64,000 nucleotides of DNA, taken from positions 496,001-560,000 of the forward strand of contig NZ_POYJ01000002.1 of the NCBI RefSeq assembly GCF_002895435.1. The letters are read 5' to 3'. Below the pieces are notes generated by a model that worked only from the letters and a program-made list of their open reading frames with translations, searched no databases and had not been told where the DNA came from. The position numbers and the translations under genes were made by a program. This DNA is from Aquimarina sediminis (lineage in GTDB: Bacteria; Bacteroidota; Bacteroidia; Flavobacteriales; Flavobacteriaceae). Shown here piece after piece: positions 54,728 to 64,000 of the stretch. The first letter of the stretch is position 1; the number at the start of each line of letters is the position of its first letter.

Positions 54728-55486
54728 ATGAACCTTCCTGAAGGGAAAAAAATATACTTTGCTAGTGATAATCACTTGGGAGCGCCTACATCAGAAAAAA
54801 GTTTTCCCAGAGAGCAAAAGTTTGTAAAATGGCTGGATGAGGTTAAACAAGATGCTGCTGCAATCTTTTTGCTAGGAGATCTTTTTGACTTTTGGTTCGA
54901 ATATAAAACCGTAGTGCCTAAAGGATTTACCAGAACATTAGGGAAATTAGCCGAAATTACAGATTCTGGAATTCCAGTGTATTACTTTGTAGGAAATCAT
55001 GACTTGTGGATGAACGGATATTTTGAAGAAGAACTGAATATCCCAGTGTATCATAAACCTCAAGAGTTTACATTTAATGACACTACTTTTTTTATTGGAC
55101 ATGGTGATGGATTAGGCCCTGGAGATAAAGGGTATAAACGAATGAAAAAAGTATTTACCAATCCGGTAGCCAAGTGGTTTTTCAGATGGTTGCACCCTGA
55201 TTTGGGAGTACGATTGGCACAATACCTTTCTGTAAAAAACAAACTGATTTCTGGAGATGAAGATGTAACTTTTCTGGGAGAGGATAATGAGTGGTTGGTG
55301 CAATATTGTAAAAGAAAATTAGGAGAAAAACATAGAGACTATTTTGTGTTTGGGCACCGCCATCTTCCTATGGAAATACAATTAAATGAGAAGTCACAAT
55401 ACACTAACCTCGGTGATTGGATCGGTTTTTATACTTATGCCGTTTTTGATGGGAAAGAACTAAAATTGATCAACTATAGTGGTTAA
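54728..55486 (+). CDS. lpxH: UDP-2,3-diacylglucosamine diphosphatase
   Basis: Lipid A pathway enzyme that hydrolyses UDP-2,3-diacylglucosamine to lipid X and UMP at the inner membrane face. It has the calcineurin-type dinuclear metal motifs in order: FASDNHLG (the first Asp of D-x-H is followed by Asn-His), LLGDLFDFWFE, FVGNHDLWM, FIGHGDGLGPGD and FGHRHLP. Length 252 is typical of flavobacterial LpxH. Its stop overlaps the stop of the convergent ABC ATPase gene. A general UDP-sugar phosphoesterase is the main alternative. Confidence 0.88.
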   Translation: MNLPEGKKIYFASDNHLGAPTSEKSFPREQKFVKWLDEVKQDAAAIFLLGDLFDFWFEYKTVVPKGFTRTLGKLAEITDSGIPVYYFVGNHDLWMNGYFEEELNIPVYHKPQEFTFNDTTFFIGHGDGLGPGDKGYKRMKKVFTNPVAKWFFRWLHPDLGVRLAQYLSVKNKLISGDEDVTFLGEDNEWLVQYCKRKLGEKHRDYFVFGHRHLPMEIQLNEKSQYTNLGDWIGFYTYAVFDGKELKLINYSG

Positions 55487-56454
55487 ATTCTATGTCTTTT
55501 TTCAATGATGTTATTCGAGATAGAAATTCCAACTATTTCGGGAGCTGATAATTCTTGATGATGATCAAAAAAGATCACAGTATTGTCCAGAATAGCTTCA
55601 ATCAGATAATGGCTTCCATTAAAATATGAGTTTTTTACTCTAGCTTTTTTACTTGAGCCTGAAGTAACTTTTATTTCATGTGGATATACTAAAATAGTTC
55701 CTGGTTCATGTGATTCTAAAAAAGAAGAAAGTTGTATTTTATTAACTTCTCCAAAAAGCGATGCGATATAATAATCGTTGGGGTTTTGATACAAATTGAT
55801 GGTTTTTTCTTTAATCAAAATCTCACCTTGGCGAATAACGATGGTCTGGTCTGCAAAAGAAAGAATATCTGTTTTATCATGTGTTGCGGTAATGCTGGTA
55901 ATCTTATTTCGTTTCAGATACTTGAATAGATTTCGTCGTAATGAACTTCGCCTAAAATTGTCAATATTTCCAAAAGGTTCGTCTAATAATAATAATTCTG
56001 GTCTTTTGGCTAATGCTTTAGCCAAGGCAACTCTTTGTTTTTGTCCACCGCTTAATTTTTCAACCTTGGTATTAGCAAAATTTGTCATTTCTACAATATC
56101 AAGTAATTCATCTACTCGACCTTGTTTAAGTTCGGGTTCAAAATTAGAAAGAAATTGACCGATATTTTCTGCGACACTACGATAGGACTGTAGTTCAAAC
56201 CCCTGCGAGAGATATTTCATGTTTTCTTCTCCCGGAACAAGATTAAAAAGAGGACCTAATATTTTCTTTTTATTCCAGGATAGCTCCCCCTTCTGCACAT
56301 CCAAAAGACCATATATGATCTTTAGTAAAGTACTTTTTCCACAACCACTGGCACCAATTAATGCTATATGTTGCCCTTTTTCGATAGTAAAGCTAACATT
56401 CTTTAAGACGGGCTGTGTATCATAAGCAAAGGATATATTGTGGACTGTAAGCAT
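55483..56454 (-). CDS. ABC transporter ATP-binding protein
   Basis: Cytoplasmic ATPase of an importer-type ABC system related to the PotA/FbpC group. Walker A is GASGCGKST (about 35-43), the Q-loop region is YLSQGFELQSY, the signature is LSGGQKQRVALAKALAKRPE, Walker B is LLLLDEPFGNID, and the H-loop is ITATHDK. A C-terminal extension (about 235-323) resembles a TOBE-like regulatory domain. ATG 56454 (MLTVHNISFAYD) is preferred over an in-frame start 19 codons upstream. No permease or binding-protein gene is adjacent, so its transporter partner is unknown. Confidence 0.87.
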   Translation of the reverse strand: MLTVHNISFAYDTQPVLKNVSFTIEKGQHIALIGASGCGKSTLLKIIYGLLDVQKGELSWNKKKILGPLFNLVPGEENMKYLSQGFELQSYRSVAENIGQFLSNFEPELKQGRVDELLDIVEMTNFANTKVEKLSGGQKQRVALAKALAKRPELLLLDEPFGNIDNFRRSSLRRNLFKYLKRNKITSITATHDKTDILSFADQTIVIRQGEILIKEKTINLYQNPNDYYIASLFGEVNKIQLSSFLESHEPGTILVYPHEIKVTSGSSKKARVKNSYFNGSHYLIEAILDNTVIFFDHHQELSAPEIVGISISNNIIEKRHRI

Positions 56455-56565
56455 ATTGTGGTCTTTTTTATAGTTTTTAAGCGATCTAGATATAAAGTCG
56501 CTATTATACATTTAAAGGCGTGTCGACGTGATTAATATAGCGTATTCCAAATATATTGAACTTTA

Positions 56566-56608
56566 ATAAAAAAAATCCGCTTCTTTTCAGAAAACGGATT
56601 TTTTTATT
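56566..56608 (-). terminator. Terminator after the prolyl oligopeptidase gene
   Basis: AAATCCG (56573-56579) pairs with CGGATTT (56595-56601), with further inner pairing TTCT/AGAA. T runs lie on both strands, so it can act in either direction. Confidence 0.75.
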
Positions 56609-56622
56609 TCGAATAAAAAGTC

Positions 56623-58791
56623 CTAACCTTTTACATCGCTTGTAACTTTTTCGGGTAATACTTCATACCCCATATTGTAGAGTGTAAAACCAAATATATC
56701 TGCATATTGCTCAATAGTTTTACTTACAGGTGTTCCTGCACCATGACCTGCATTGGTTTCAATTCTAATTAGCGTAGGGTTATCTCCAGATTGTTTTGAC
56801 TGAAGTTCTGCTGCAAACTTAAAAGAATGAGCAGGTACTACACGATCATCATGATCTCCTGTGGTCACTAAAGTGGCAGGATACTGTACCCCCTCTTTTA
56901 CATTATGAACAGGAGAATATGCTTTTATGTATTCGAACATTTCTTTACTGTCTTCAGAAGTACCATAATCATATGCCCATCCTGCACCAGCAGTAAATGT
57001 GTGATAGCGTAGCATATCCAAAACACCCACAGCCGGCAGCGCTACTTTCATAAGGTCTGGACGTTGTGTCATAGTAGCACCAACAAGTAACCCTCCGTTA
57101 GATCCACCTCGTATTGCAAGATAATCACTGGATGTATATTTGTTTTCTATTAAATATTCTGCTGCAGCAATAAAATCATCAAAAACATTTTGCTTCTGCA
57201 TTTTAGTCCCGGCAACATGCCATTTTTTACCATATTCACCACCACCTCTTAGGTTAGGAACTGCGTATACTCCTCCTTGCTCCATCCATACAGCATTGCC
57301 GATACTAAAAGAAGGTGTTAGACTAGCATTAAACCCTCCATAACCGTATAAGATAGTTGGGTTTTTACCATTGAGTTCTACACCTTTTTTGTGCGTAATA
57401 ATCATAGGTACTTTTGTTCCATCTTTTGAAGTATAAAAAACCTGTTTACTTTCATAGTTTTCAGGGTTGAAATCTATTTTTGGTTTGCGATATAATTCTG
57501 AAGTTCCTTCTGCAATATTATATTTATAAATGCTATTAGGTGTTTTGTAATTAGTGAAGGAATAGTAAAGTTCTTTTTCTTCTTTTTTAGCACCAAATCC
57601 ATTTGCACTTCCTACCCCGGGTAGTGCTACCTCACGAATCAGTTTTCCATCATAATCATATTGCATTACTTTGGATACAGCATCTACCATATACCCAGCA
57701 AAGAAATATCCTCCACCAGTATTAGGGCTCAATACATTTTCTGTTTCAGGAATAAAATCTTTCCAGTTTTCTGGAGTTGGATTAGAAGCATCAACAGTAA
57801 CAACCTTTTGATTAGGAGCATTTAGATTAGTAACCAAATATAATTTGGAACCTACATTTTCTATGACATAGGTATCATTATCTGCAGTGCCCATGATAGT
57901 AACTAATTTGCCATTAGGACCACTTAGATCTTTAATAAATAATTTGTTTCCAGAAGTCGAAACACTGGCAGAAATAATAAGGTATTGATCATCTTCAGTA
58001 ACACTAGCACCCACATATCTGTGTTTTTCTTCTGGTGTTCCTCCATAAATCAACACATCGTCTTTTTGTGGTGTTCCTAATTTGTGATAATATACTTTGT
58101 GCTGATCCGTTTTAGCAGAAAGCTCACTTCCTTTGGGTTTATCGTAGCTAGAATAATAAAAACCATCATTTCCTTTCCAAGATATTCCTGAAAATTTAAC
58201 ATCAATTATTGTGTCACCAACAATCTCTTTGGTTTCAGTATTTCTAACAATTACCTTACGCCAGTCACTTCCGCCTTCAGAGATAGAATAAGCAACAAGC
58301 TTTCCGTTTTTAGAAAAATTCATTCCCCCTAATGATGTTGTACCATCTTTGCTAAAGGTATTAGGATCTAAAAAAACCTCGGGAGTATCTCCTTCGTTCT
58401 TAAACCGATAAATAACATATTGATTTTGAAGACCATCATTTTTATAAAAATAACTATAATCACCTTCTTTAAATGGGGAACCTACTTTTTCGTAGTTCCA
58501 AAGATCTGATAAACGTTTTTTAAGATCTTTTCTAAAAGGGATCTTTTCTAAATAACCAAAAGTGGTTTTGTTTTGGGCAGAGACCCAATCTTTAGTTTCC
58601 TTACTGCGATCATCTTCTAGCCAGCGATAAGAATCTTTTACTGGTGTGCCAAAATAGGTATCTACTGTATCTACTGTTTTCGTTTCTGGATAGTTCAATG
58701 CTATAGTAGTTTTAGCGGGTTCTTCTTTAATTTGGTTCTTGCAAGCCATGGTTAAAGTAACAATGGATAATACAAAGAGTGCTTTTTTCAT
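56623..58791 (-). CDS. Prolyl oligopeptidase family serine peptidase, lipoprotein
   Basis: S9A-type peptidase cutting short peptides after proline, exported as a lipoprotein (lipobox LTMAC, then KNQIKEE). An N-terminal beta-propeller (about 70-400; [22 protein letters not shown] is the classic S9A opening) precedes the alpha/beta hydrolase domain. The nucleophile is in [12 protein letters not shown] (about 563), the catalytic Asp in [11 protein letters not shown], and the His in [11 protein letters not shown]. The start is ATG 58791; a longer in-frame start would bury the signal peptide. Length 722 fits bacterial members. It stands alone on its strand. Confidence 0.93.
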   Translation of the reverse strand: MKKALFVLSIVTLTMACKNQIKEEPAKTTIALNYPETKTVDTVDTYFGTPVKDSYRWLEDDRSKETKDWVSAQNKTTFGYLEKIPFRKDLKKRLSDLWNYEKVGSPFKEGDYSYFYKNDGLQNQYVIYRFKNEGDTPEVFLDPNTFSKDGTTSLGGMNFSKNGKLVAYSISEGGSDWRKVIVRNTETKEIVGDTIIDVKFSGISWKGNDGFYYSSYDKPKGSELSAKTDQHKVYYHKLGTPQKDDVLIYGGTPEEKHRYVGASVTEDDQYLIISASVSTSGNKLFIKDLSGPNGKLVTIMGTADNDTYVIENVGSKLYLVTNLNAPNQKVVTVDASNPTPENWKDFIPETENVLSPNTGGGYFFAGYMVDAVSKVMQYDYDGKLIREVALPGVGSANGFGAKKEEKELYYSFTNYKTPNSIYKYNIAEGTSELYRKPKIDFNPENYESKQVFYTSKDGTKVPMIITHKKGVELNGKNPTILYGYGGFNASLTPSFSIGNAVWMEQGGVYAVPNLRGGGEYGKKWHVAGTKMQKQNVFDDFIAAAEYLIENKYTSSDYLAIRGGSNGGLLVGATMTQRPDLMKVALPAVGVLDMLRYHTFTAGAGWAYDYGTSEDSKEMFEYIKAYSPVHNVKEGVQYPATLVTTGDHDDRVVPAHSFKFAAELQSKQSGDNPTLIRIETNAGHGAGTPVSKTIEQYADIFGFTLYNMGYEVLPEKVTSDVKG

Positions 58792-58993
58792 GATGTAATG
58801 AGTTAATATAATTCGCAAATCTATCAAAAGATGTTGCTATAAATGCTAAAGAAAAGATAAAAAAGACTGCTCCACAAATTATAACCTATAAAGAAAATAT
58901 CATTTTTCTCATATTGCTTTGGGGTTTAGCACTATGTAGGATAAATATGTAAGAGCAGTCGGAAATTTCTGTAAGAAACGAAAAATTTTGGTT

Positions 58994-59362
58994 TTAGAAA
59001 AGAGTTTTATAGCTGTCCCAGTTTTTAAAAATCAAGAAAGCATTTACAAGAAAAACAAAGGCTCCAGGACCAATATTTGCAGGATCTAGAGTGGCATGGA
59101 AAAGAATAATATTTATAGAGATTGGTGCTAATAGTATTAATGAGAAAGGAATAGCACGGTTGGTGAGTAGTAATAATCCGACAACAACCTCGATAATTCC
59201 TACAGTTTTTAGAACATAACTATCGCTTAACGCGCCAAAAAAAATACTTGCGTTTGGATTTGCAAATTCTAATACAGGCATGAATCCGATAAATTTGTTA
59301 CTTCCAAAAATTACTAACATCACTCCTAATACTATTTTTAAAGCTAAAATTAATTTATTCAT
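58994..59362 (-). CDS. DoxX-like membrane protein
   Basis: A 122-residue inner-membrane protein with four hydrophobic helices (ILALKIVLGVMLVIFGSNKF; YVLKTVGIIEVVVGLLLL; FSLILLAPISINIILFH; GAFVFLVNAFLIFKN). The first helix and the GSNKF turn are typical of DoxX-family proteins in Bacteroidota. Function is unknown. It is not closely similar to the other DoxX-like protein in the PUL and has no obvious operon partner. Confidence 0.8.
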   Translation of the reverse strand: MNKLILALKIVLGVMLVIFGSNKFIGFMPVLEFANPNASIFFGALSDSYVLKTVGIIEVVVGLLLLTNRAIPFSLILLAPISINIILFHATLDPANIGPGAFVFLVNAFLIFKNWDSYKTLF

Positions 59363-59557
59363 TTTTCTGGTTTTTTAGATTAAATTTTAAATAGATTCAA
59401 TTATTTAGAAGAAAAAATGTTAAAAACCTTACAAATGTTGAGGAAAACCAGAGTTAAAAAAATACCTTTCACGAATGTAAATGTGATACATTGATTTGTT
59501 TTTTATCCCATAAAATTTTAGTCGCTTTTTCATAATTAATCTTCTAACCAGGAACCA

Positions 59558-62104
59558 ATGAAACTAATAAATTTGTTAAACCTCACTTTTGTTATCTGTG
59601 TATTTTCTGCTATTTCTATTAATGCACAAGAATATTTTTATAAAGATAAAACACCTTTTGATTCAGAAATCCCATCTCCAGAAGAATTTCTTGGATACCC
59701 TATTGGAAAGCAACATACGCGCCATGATCAAATTGTAGCTTATTTTGCTAAGCTCGCCAGTGTTTCGGATAAAGCAATACTAACGGATTATGGAAAAACA
59801 CATGAAAATAGAAGGCTAGTGATGCTTACTGTTTCTACTCCAGAAAACATGAACAATCTATCTATGTTAAAACAGCAGCACTTGGCATTTACTGATCCTT
59901 CTAAGTCGACTGCTAATTATAATGAGGTACCCGTTTTTGTTCAGCTGGGGTATAATGTACATGGTAATGAACCCTCTGGCTCTGAAGCCGCGATGTTAAT
60001 GGCATATACCCTGATCGCTTCTAATAGTGATGAGGTGAAGAATTATATAAAAAATGCAGTAATATTTATTGATCCAACCATCAATCCTGATGGTCGTGAT
60101 AGACACACTCAATGGGCAAATCAATTTAAAGGTAGTCCTTTGGTTAGTGATAATTATGATATAGAACATAATGAAATGTGGCCATATGGTCGTACTAATC
60201 ATTATTGGTTTGATCTTAATCGCGATTGGTTACTAGGGATTAATCCAGAAAGCCGAGGAAAATTAAAATGGTATCATCAATGGTATCCAAATGTAGTAAC
60301 TGATTTTCATGAAATGGGAACGAATAGCACTTACTTTTTTGAACCTATGAAACCTATAGGCTCTCAAGATCCTATAATGCCCAAAAAGAATTATGAAGAA
60401 CTGAATAATTTGTTTGCTCCATATTTTTCTGAAGCTTTGGATAATATTGGATCGTTTTATTTTACCAAAGAAGCGTTTGATGGTACGTACCCCGGGTATG
60501 GTTCTTCTTATCCAGATTTACAAGGGGCATTGGCTTTATTGTTTGAACAAGCAAGTTCTAGGGGGCATTTACAGGACACAGATTATGGCACTTTATCATT
60601 TCCCTTTACTATTAGAAATCAATATATATCCAGTATTGCAACAGTAAAAGCAGCAGTTGAAAATAAAGGAAAACTTCGCAGGTACCAACAGGATTTTTTT
60701 AAGTCAGCAGCGCATACTGTTTTAAACAAGAGCTATGGTGCTTATGAATTTGGAGACACATTTGATCAAAATCGAAATAAGGCTTTTATTGATAAATTGT
60801 TACTTCATAAGATTAAAGTATATAGGGATGGAGATAGATTTATTGTACCGGTTAAGCAGCCTCAACAACGTATGGTACAAACCGTTTTTGAGACCTATAA
60901 TAAATATCGGGATAGCGTATTTTATGATGCTTCAGCATGGAGTTTGGCGAATTTTTATAATATGAAATACAAAGGTGTAAAATCTGTGAACTTGGGACAA
61001 GAGATTATTTCTACCGATGAATTAGTTAATATTACGAAAGTTTCAAAATCTGACTATGCTTACATTATGGATTGGGATGATTACAATGCTCCTGCGGCTT
61101 TATATTTTATGCAGTCTAAAGGGATAAAAGCTGCTTCAGCATTTAAACCATTTGGCAGTGTGACCTCTGAGGGAAAAAAAGATTTTAATTATGGCAGTGT
61201 AATGATTCCTGTGAGTAAACAGAAAAAAAATAGTGCAGAGGTGTATACAATTATAAAAGAAGCACAGAGAAAATTTAGTGTTCCGGTATATGCAGTTAAT
61301 TCGGGTTTTAGTACATCAGGAATCGATCTGGGAAGCTCTAATTTTAGAAAACTTGATAAGCCTAAAGCAATGTTACTAGTGGGTGAAGGTGTTCGTTCTT
61401 ATGAAGCTGGAGAGGTGTGGCATTTGCTAGACACTAGGGTACACATGCCTATTACCAAATTAAAACTAAATTATTTTAACCGTGCCTCCTTAAAGAAATA
61501 CAATGTATTAGTGATGGTGTCTGGTAATTATTCTCAATTAGACTCCCTTCAACAGAAAAAAATAAAAGACTGGGTATCACAAGGAAATACTTTGGTTACT
61601 ATTGCCAACGCTAGTAAATGGGCTATTGATAAAAAGATTGTTAAAGAAAAGTTTACTAAAAAAGAAAAAGATACTATCAAAAGTAAAGAGGCAAAACGAT
61701 TGTCGTATGTAGATGCTGATGAGAATATAGGTCGAGAACGTTTGGGGGGTGCTATTTTTGAGGTCGATTTGGATATTACGCATCCATTAGGTTTTGGATA
61801 TAGAGACAACTCTCTTCCTGTGTATAAAAATAATGAAGTGTTTATTGCACCAAGTGAGAATCCATACTCTACAGTAGCAAAATATACAGATAACGCACAT
61901 ATTGATGGTTATATTTCTGTAAGCAATTACAATAACTATTTAAAGCCTTCTGCTTCTCTAATTGTAAGCAAATTAGGTAATGGGCGTGTTGTTATGTTTG
62001 CTGACAACCCTAATTTTAGAGGATCCTGGTATGGGACTAATCGTTTATTTTTGAATGCATTATTTTTAGGAAACCATATTGATATCCCCAATGTAAAAGA
62101 GTGA
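59558..62104 (+). CDS. M14 family zinc metallopeptidase, secreted
   Basis: Secreted carboxypeptidase-like enzyme (signal ending INAQ). The zinc motif HGNEPSGSEA appears near residue 135, preceded by LGYNV, followed by the substrate-arginine region DPTINPDGRDRHTQWAN and the third zinc ligand in VTDFHEMGTNSTYFFEP. The catalytic Glu is expected near FEQASSRG. The large C-terminal part (about 400-848) is beta-rich and includes a glutamine-amidotransferase-like segment (LLVGEGVRSYEAGEVWHLLD ... VLVMVSGNYS), as in the long Bacteroidota M14 proteins. It probably digests peptides for nutrition. It is monocistronic. Confidence 0.9.
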   Translation: MKLINLLNLTFVICVFSAISINAQEYFYKDKTPFDSEIPSPEEFLGYPIGKQHTRHDQIVAYFAKLASVSDKAILTDYGKTHENRRLVMLTVSTPENMNNLSMLKQQHLAFTDPSKSTANYNEVPVFVQLGYNVHGNEPSGSEAAMLMAYTLIASNSDEVKNYIKNAVIFIDPTINPDGRDRHTQWANQFKGSPLVSDNYDIEHNEMWPYGRTNHYWFDLNRDWLLGINPESRGKLKWYHQWYPNVVTDFHEMGTNSTYFFEPMKPIGSQDPIMPKKNYEELNNLFAPYFSEALDNIGSFYFTKEAFDGTYPGYGSSYPDLQGALALLFEQASSRGHLQDTDYGTLSFPFTIRNQYISSIATVKAAVENKGKLRRYQQDFFKSAAHTVLNKSYGAYEFGDTFDQNRNKAFIDKLLLHKIKVYRDGDRFIVPVKQPQQRMVQTVFETYNKYRDSVFYDASAWSLANFYNMKYKGVKSVNLGQEIISTDELVNITKVSKSDYAYIMDWDDYNAPAALYFMQSKGIKAASAFKPFGSVTSEGKKDFNYGSVMIPVSKQKKNSAEVYTIIKEAQRKFSVPVYAVNSGFSTSGIDLGSSNFRKLDKPKAMLLVGEGVRSYEAGEVWHLLDTRVHMPITKLKLNYFNRASLKKYNVLVMVSGNYSQLDSLQQKKIKDWVSQGNTLVTIANASKWAIDKKIVKEKFTKKEKDTIKSKEAKRLSYVDADENIGRERLGGAIFEVDLDITHPLGFGYRDNSLPVYKNNEVFIAPSENPYSTVAKYTDNAHIDGYISVSNYNNYLKPSASLIVSKLGNGRVVMFADNPNFRGSWYGTNRLFLNALFLGNHIDIPNVKE

Positions 62105-62121
62105 TGTACAGTGAAATAAAT

Positions 62122-62160
62122 AACAAATCCCCTATTGTAAATATTAATAGGGGATTTGTT
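62122..62160. terminator. Strong hairpin between convergent genes
   Basis: A perfect 15-base-pair stem (62122-62136 with 62146-62160, GC core CCCC/GGGG) and a nine-base loop lie between the M14 peptidase and asd stops. The flanking T run is weak, so it probably works as a two-way terminator by stem strength. Confidence 0.8.
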
Positions 62161-62183
62161 ACATCTATTCTATTGTATAGTAA

Positions 62184-63176
62184 TTATCCTATAAGATTAT
62201 TTTCGACCAGATATTCACCGATTTGTACAGCATTGGTAGCAGCTCCTTTACGTAGATTATCTGCTACAATCCACATATTCAAAGCATTTTCTCTAGAGTG
62301 ATCTCTTCTGATTCGACCAACAAAAACATCATTTTTACCTTCTGCATAAATAGGCATTGGGTATGTATTGGTATCAGGGTTGTCCTGCACTGTTACTCCT
62401 GATGTTTCGTTAAGAATTTGTCTTACGTCATTTTCTTTAAACTCCTGATCAAATTCAAGGTTTACACTTTCACTATGCCCTCCAACCACAGGAATACGAA
62501 TTGCAGTTGCTGTTACAGCAATTGTACGGTCATCAAGGATTTTTTGAGTTTCGTTCACCAATTTCATTTCTTCTTTGGTATACCCATTTTCCTGAAACAC
62601 ATCACAATGCGGAATAGCATTACGGTGAATAGGATATGGATAAGCCATCTCTCCTTTTTCACCTGCATACTCATTCTCTAATTGTTGAACCGCTTTTACT
62701 CCAGTTCCGGTAATTGACTGATAGGTAGAAACAATTGCACGTTTTATTTTATACTTTTCATGTAATGGACCTAAAGCCATTACTAATTGTATAGTAGAAC
62801 AATTAGGATTGGCAATGATTTTGTCATCTGCAGTTAAACTTTTGGCGTTGATTTCTGGGACTACTAATTTTTTTGTAGCGTCCATTCTCCAGGCAGATGA
62901 ATTATCGATTACTGTAATTCCTGCTTCGGCAAATTTTGGAGCCCATTCTAGTGAGGTACTTCCTCCTGCAGAGAAAAGAGCAACATCTGGTTTCATCTCA
63001 ATGGCAGTAGTAAGACCTACTACAGAAAAATCTTTACCTTTATACGAAATCTGTTTTCCAACAGACCGTTCAGAGGCTACAGGAATTAATTCTGTTACCG
63101 GAAAATTTCTTTCTTCTAATACTTTTAACATTACGGTTCCTACCAGACCGGTAGCACCTACTACAGCTACTTTCAT
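62184..63176 (-). CDS. asd: Aspartate-semialdehyde dehydrogenase
   Basis: NADPH-dependent reduction of aspartyl phosphate to the semialdehyde, feeding lysine/diaminopimelate, methionine and threonine synthesis. The Rossmann loop is VAVVGATGLVGTVML. The catalytic Cys is in NPNCSTIQLV (about 130). Substrate-binding motifs ERSVGK, YPIHRNAIPH and RIPVVGGHSESV, with the catalytic His, follow. Length 330 is standard. ATG 63176 is chosen over one 15 codons upstream because the Rossmann strand begins there. It is transcribed towards the M14 peptidase and follows mscL on the same strand. Confidence 0.96.
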   Translation of the reverse strand: MKVAVVGATGLVGTVMLKVLEERNFPVTELIPVASERSVGKQISYKGKDFSVVGLTTAIEMKPDVALFSAGGSTSLEWAPKFAEAGITVIDNSSAWRMDATKKLVVPEINAKSLTADDKIIANPNCSTIQLVMALGPLHEKYKIKRAIVSTYQSITGTGVKAVQQLENEYAGEKGEMAYPYPIHRNAIPHCDVFQENGYTKEEMKLVNETQKILDDRTIAVTATAIRIPVVGGHSESVNLEFDQEFKENDVRQILNETSGVTVQDNPDTNTYPMPIYAEGKNDVFVGRIRRDHSRENALNMWIVADNLRKGAATNAVQIGEYLVENNLIG

Positions 63177-63328
63177 CAGTTTATATTTATTTTCATTTTC
63201 GCATATGCGAACGTCAAACACTTTTTAAATTCATACAAATTTGAGGAATATTTCCTAGACAACAAGCATTTAAGTAAAAAAATATAGAAAATAGTATTAA
63301 TTGTTATATATGTAACAATTTGTAAAAA

Positions 63329-63356
63329 AGAACCGCCCTGTTTCTGGGCGGTTTAC
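63329..63356 (-). terminator. Terminator of mscL
   Basis: AACCGCCC (63331-63338) pairs with GGGCGGTT (63346-63353). On the minus strand the stem is followed by TCTTTTTT, so it ends the mscL message and separates it from asd. Confidence 0.85.
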
Positions 63357-63413
63357 TGTTAGAATATGTAGTATAGCGGTAGCTATAGATAATTCATTTA
63401 TGATGTTGAGTTT

Positions 63414-63833
63414 TTATTTTTTAAGCAAATCTCTTATCTCTGCTAATAACTCTTCTTGAGTTGGTCCAGCTGGTGCTGCTGGAGCCTCTTCTTCTTCTTT
63501 TTTCTTGGATTTTTCATAAGCTTTGAGTACCATAAAAATAAACAAACCAACAATAATAAAATTAATTATTGCCTGGATTAAATTACCATAGGTCATTACT
63601 GCCGCTCCAGCTTCTTTAGCAGCGGCAAGAGTTGCGTATTCACCGCCGTCTAGAGCAATAAATTTTTGAGTAAAATCAGTTCCTCCAGTAATAACACCAA
63701 TGACAGGCATTATAATATCTGCAACTGCAGAGCCAACAATTTTGTTAAATGCTCCTCCGATTACAACAGCTGTAGCCAGTGCAACAATATCTCCTTTTAA
63801 CAGGAAGGATTTAAAATCTTTAAAAAATCCCAT
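63414..63833 (-). CDS. mscL: Large-conductance mechanosensitive channel
   Basis: Pentameric inner-membrane channel that opens under hypo-osmotic shock. The N-terminal amphipathic helix and first transmembrane helix ([27 protein letters not shown]) carry the pore-lining small-residue pattern of MscL. DIIMPVIG follows, then a periplasmic loop, a second helix ([23 protein letters not shown]) and a charged, Pro/Ala-rich C-terminal bundle. At 139 residues it is typical. Conserved MscL order with asd and alanine racemase is compatible with flavobacterial genomes. Confidence 0.96.
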   Translation of the reverse strand: MGFFKDFKSFLLKGDIVALATAVVIGGAFNKIVGSAVADIIMPVIGVITGGTDFTQKFIALDGGEYATLAAAKEAGAAVMTYGNLIQAIINFIIVGLFIFMVLKAYEKSKKKEEEEAPAAPAGPTQEELLAEIRDLLKK

Positions 63834-63931
63834 AATTAAGTATGTTTTAATAGTTAGTAGTGTACTAATTTAACAAAAAATTGAGAAATTAATCCAACAG
63901 CATATAATACTAATGACCTTTTCGTTAAAAA

Positions 63932-64000
63932 TCAATTATCATCGATAACAACACGTTTTACTCTAGGGGAAATTGCGGTGAGTAACTCATAAGAAATGGT
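63932..64000 (-). CDS. alr: Alanine racemase, C-terminal end (partial)
   Basis: Only the last 22 codons lie in the window. They read TISYELLTAISPRVKRVV then IDDN and a stop. The E-x-LT-x-IS-x-RVKRV pattern is the conserved C-terminus of alanine racemases, which make D-alanine for peptidoglycan. In this phylum the racemase is sometimes fused to MurF; the window cannot tell. Confidence 0.72.
   Translation of the reverse strand, partial: TISYELLTAISPRVKRVVIDDN

Overview
The window is AT-rich and reads as a chromosomal segment of a marine-type flavobacterium (Bacteroidota, Flavobacteriaceae; the genus cannot be fixed from sequence alone, though Aquimarina-like genera would fit). Supporting signs are a SusC/SusD pair, TonB-dependent receptors with an N-terminal carboxypeptidase-like domain, lipoprotein signals followed by acidic residues, an OmpA with thrombospondin-3 repeats, weak Shine-Dalgarno sequences, TAnnTTTG-type promoters and many TTG/GTG starts. 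No complete insertion sequence, prophage or CRISPR array was seen.

Layout. (1) 115-8701 (+): an AddA-like helicase/nuclease, an OmpA family protein with its own promoter, an AddB-like nuclease and an alpha/beta hydrolase. (2) 8759-12129 (+): a probable metal-uptake operon with a small Cys/His protein, a TonB receptor and a lipoprotein. It is followed by an 840-base gap holding two copies of a structured 3' element. (3) 12971-15362 (+): a secreted small protein, a predicted outer-membrane barrel and an S41 protease lipoprotein. (4) 15607-31247 (-) and 31454-49489 (+): a large polysaccharide utilization locus (PUL), divergent around a GntR-type regulator. (5) 49601-64000: housekeeping genes, including tRNA-Ala, Usp, GNAT, MATE, enoyl-CoA hydratase, QueD, LpxH, an ABC ATPase, prolyl oligopeptidase, M14 carboxypeptidase, Asd, MscL and the 3' end of alanine racemase. 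Among them are three small genes found by reading the gaps, one of them a cysteine-rich double-glycine peptide.

How the PUL fits together. SusC/SusD import oligosaccharide. GH109 (alpha-GalNAc), GH20 (beta-HexNAc), two different GH2 enzymes (beta-galactosidase type), a formylglycine sulfatase and a PhoD-like phosphatase trim it. A sodium/sugar symporter, aldose epimerase, GalK and GalT then take galactose into the Leloir pathway. The glycan is therefore inferred to be rich in galactose and N-acetylgalactosamine and to carry sulfate and perhaps phosphate-linked groups, as in an animal mucin, glycoprotein or galactan. A three-part protein (small-molecule kinase, M23 domain, class III aminotransferase fold related to phosphoethanolamine/phosphohydroxylysine phospho-lyases) sits in the same gene run and suggests that an amino-alcohol attached to the glycan or its protein is also used. 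A GMC oxidoreductase, a gluconate-dehydrogenase-subunit-3-like protein and a small membrane protein may oxidise a released sugar.

The observations most worth following are the 59-residue GG-leader peptide at 53670-53849, whose six cysteines are spaced 3-6-7-6-3; the kinase-M23-phospho-lyase fusion inside a galactose/GalNAc PUL; and the duplicated, covarying terminator element at 12128-12629.
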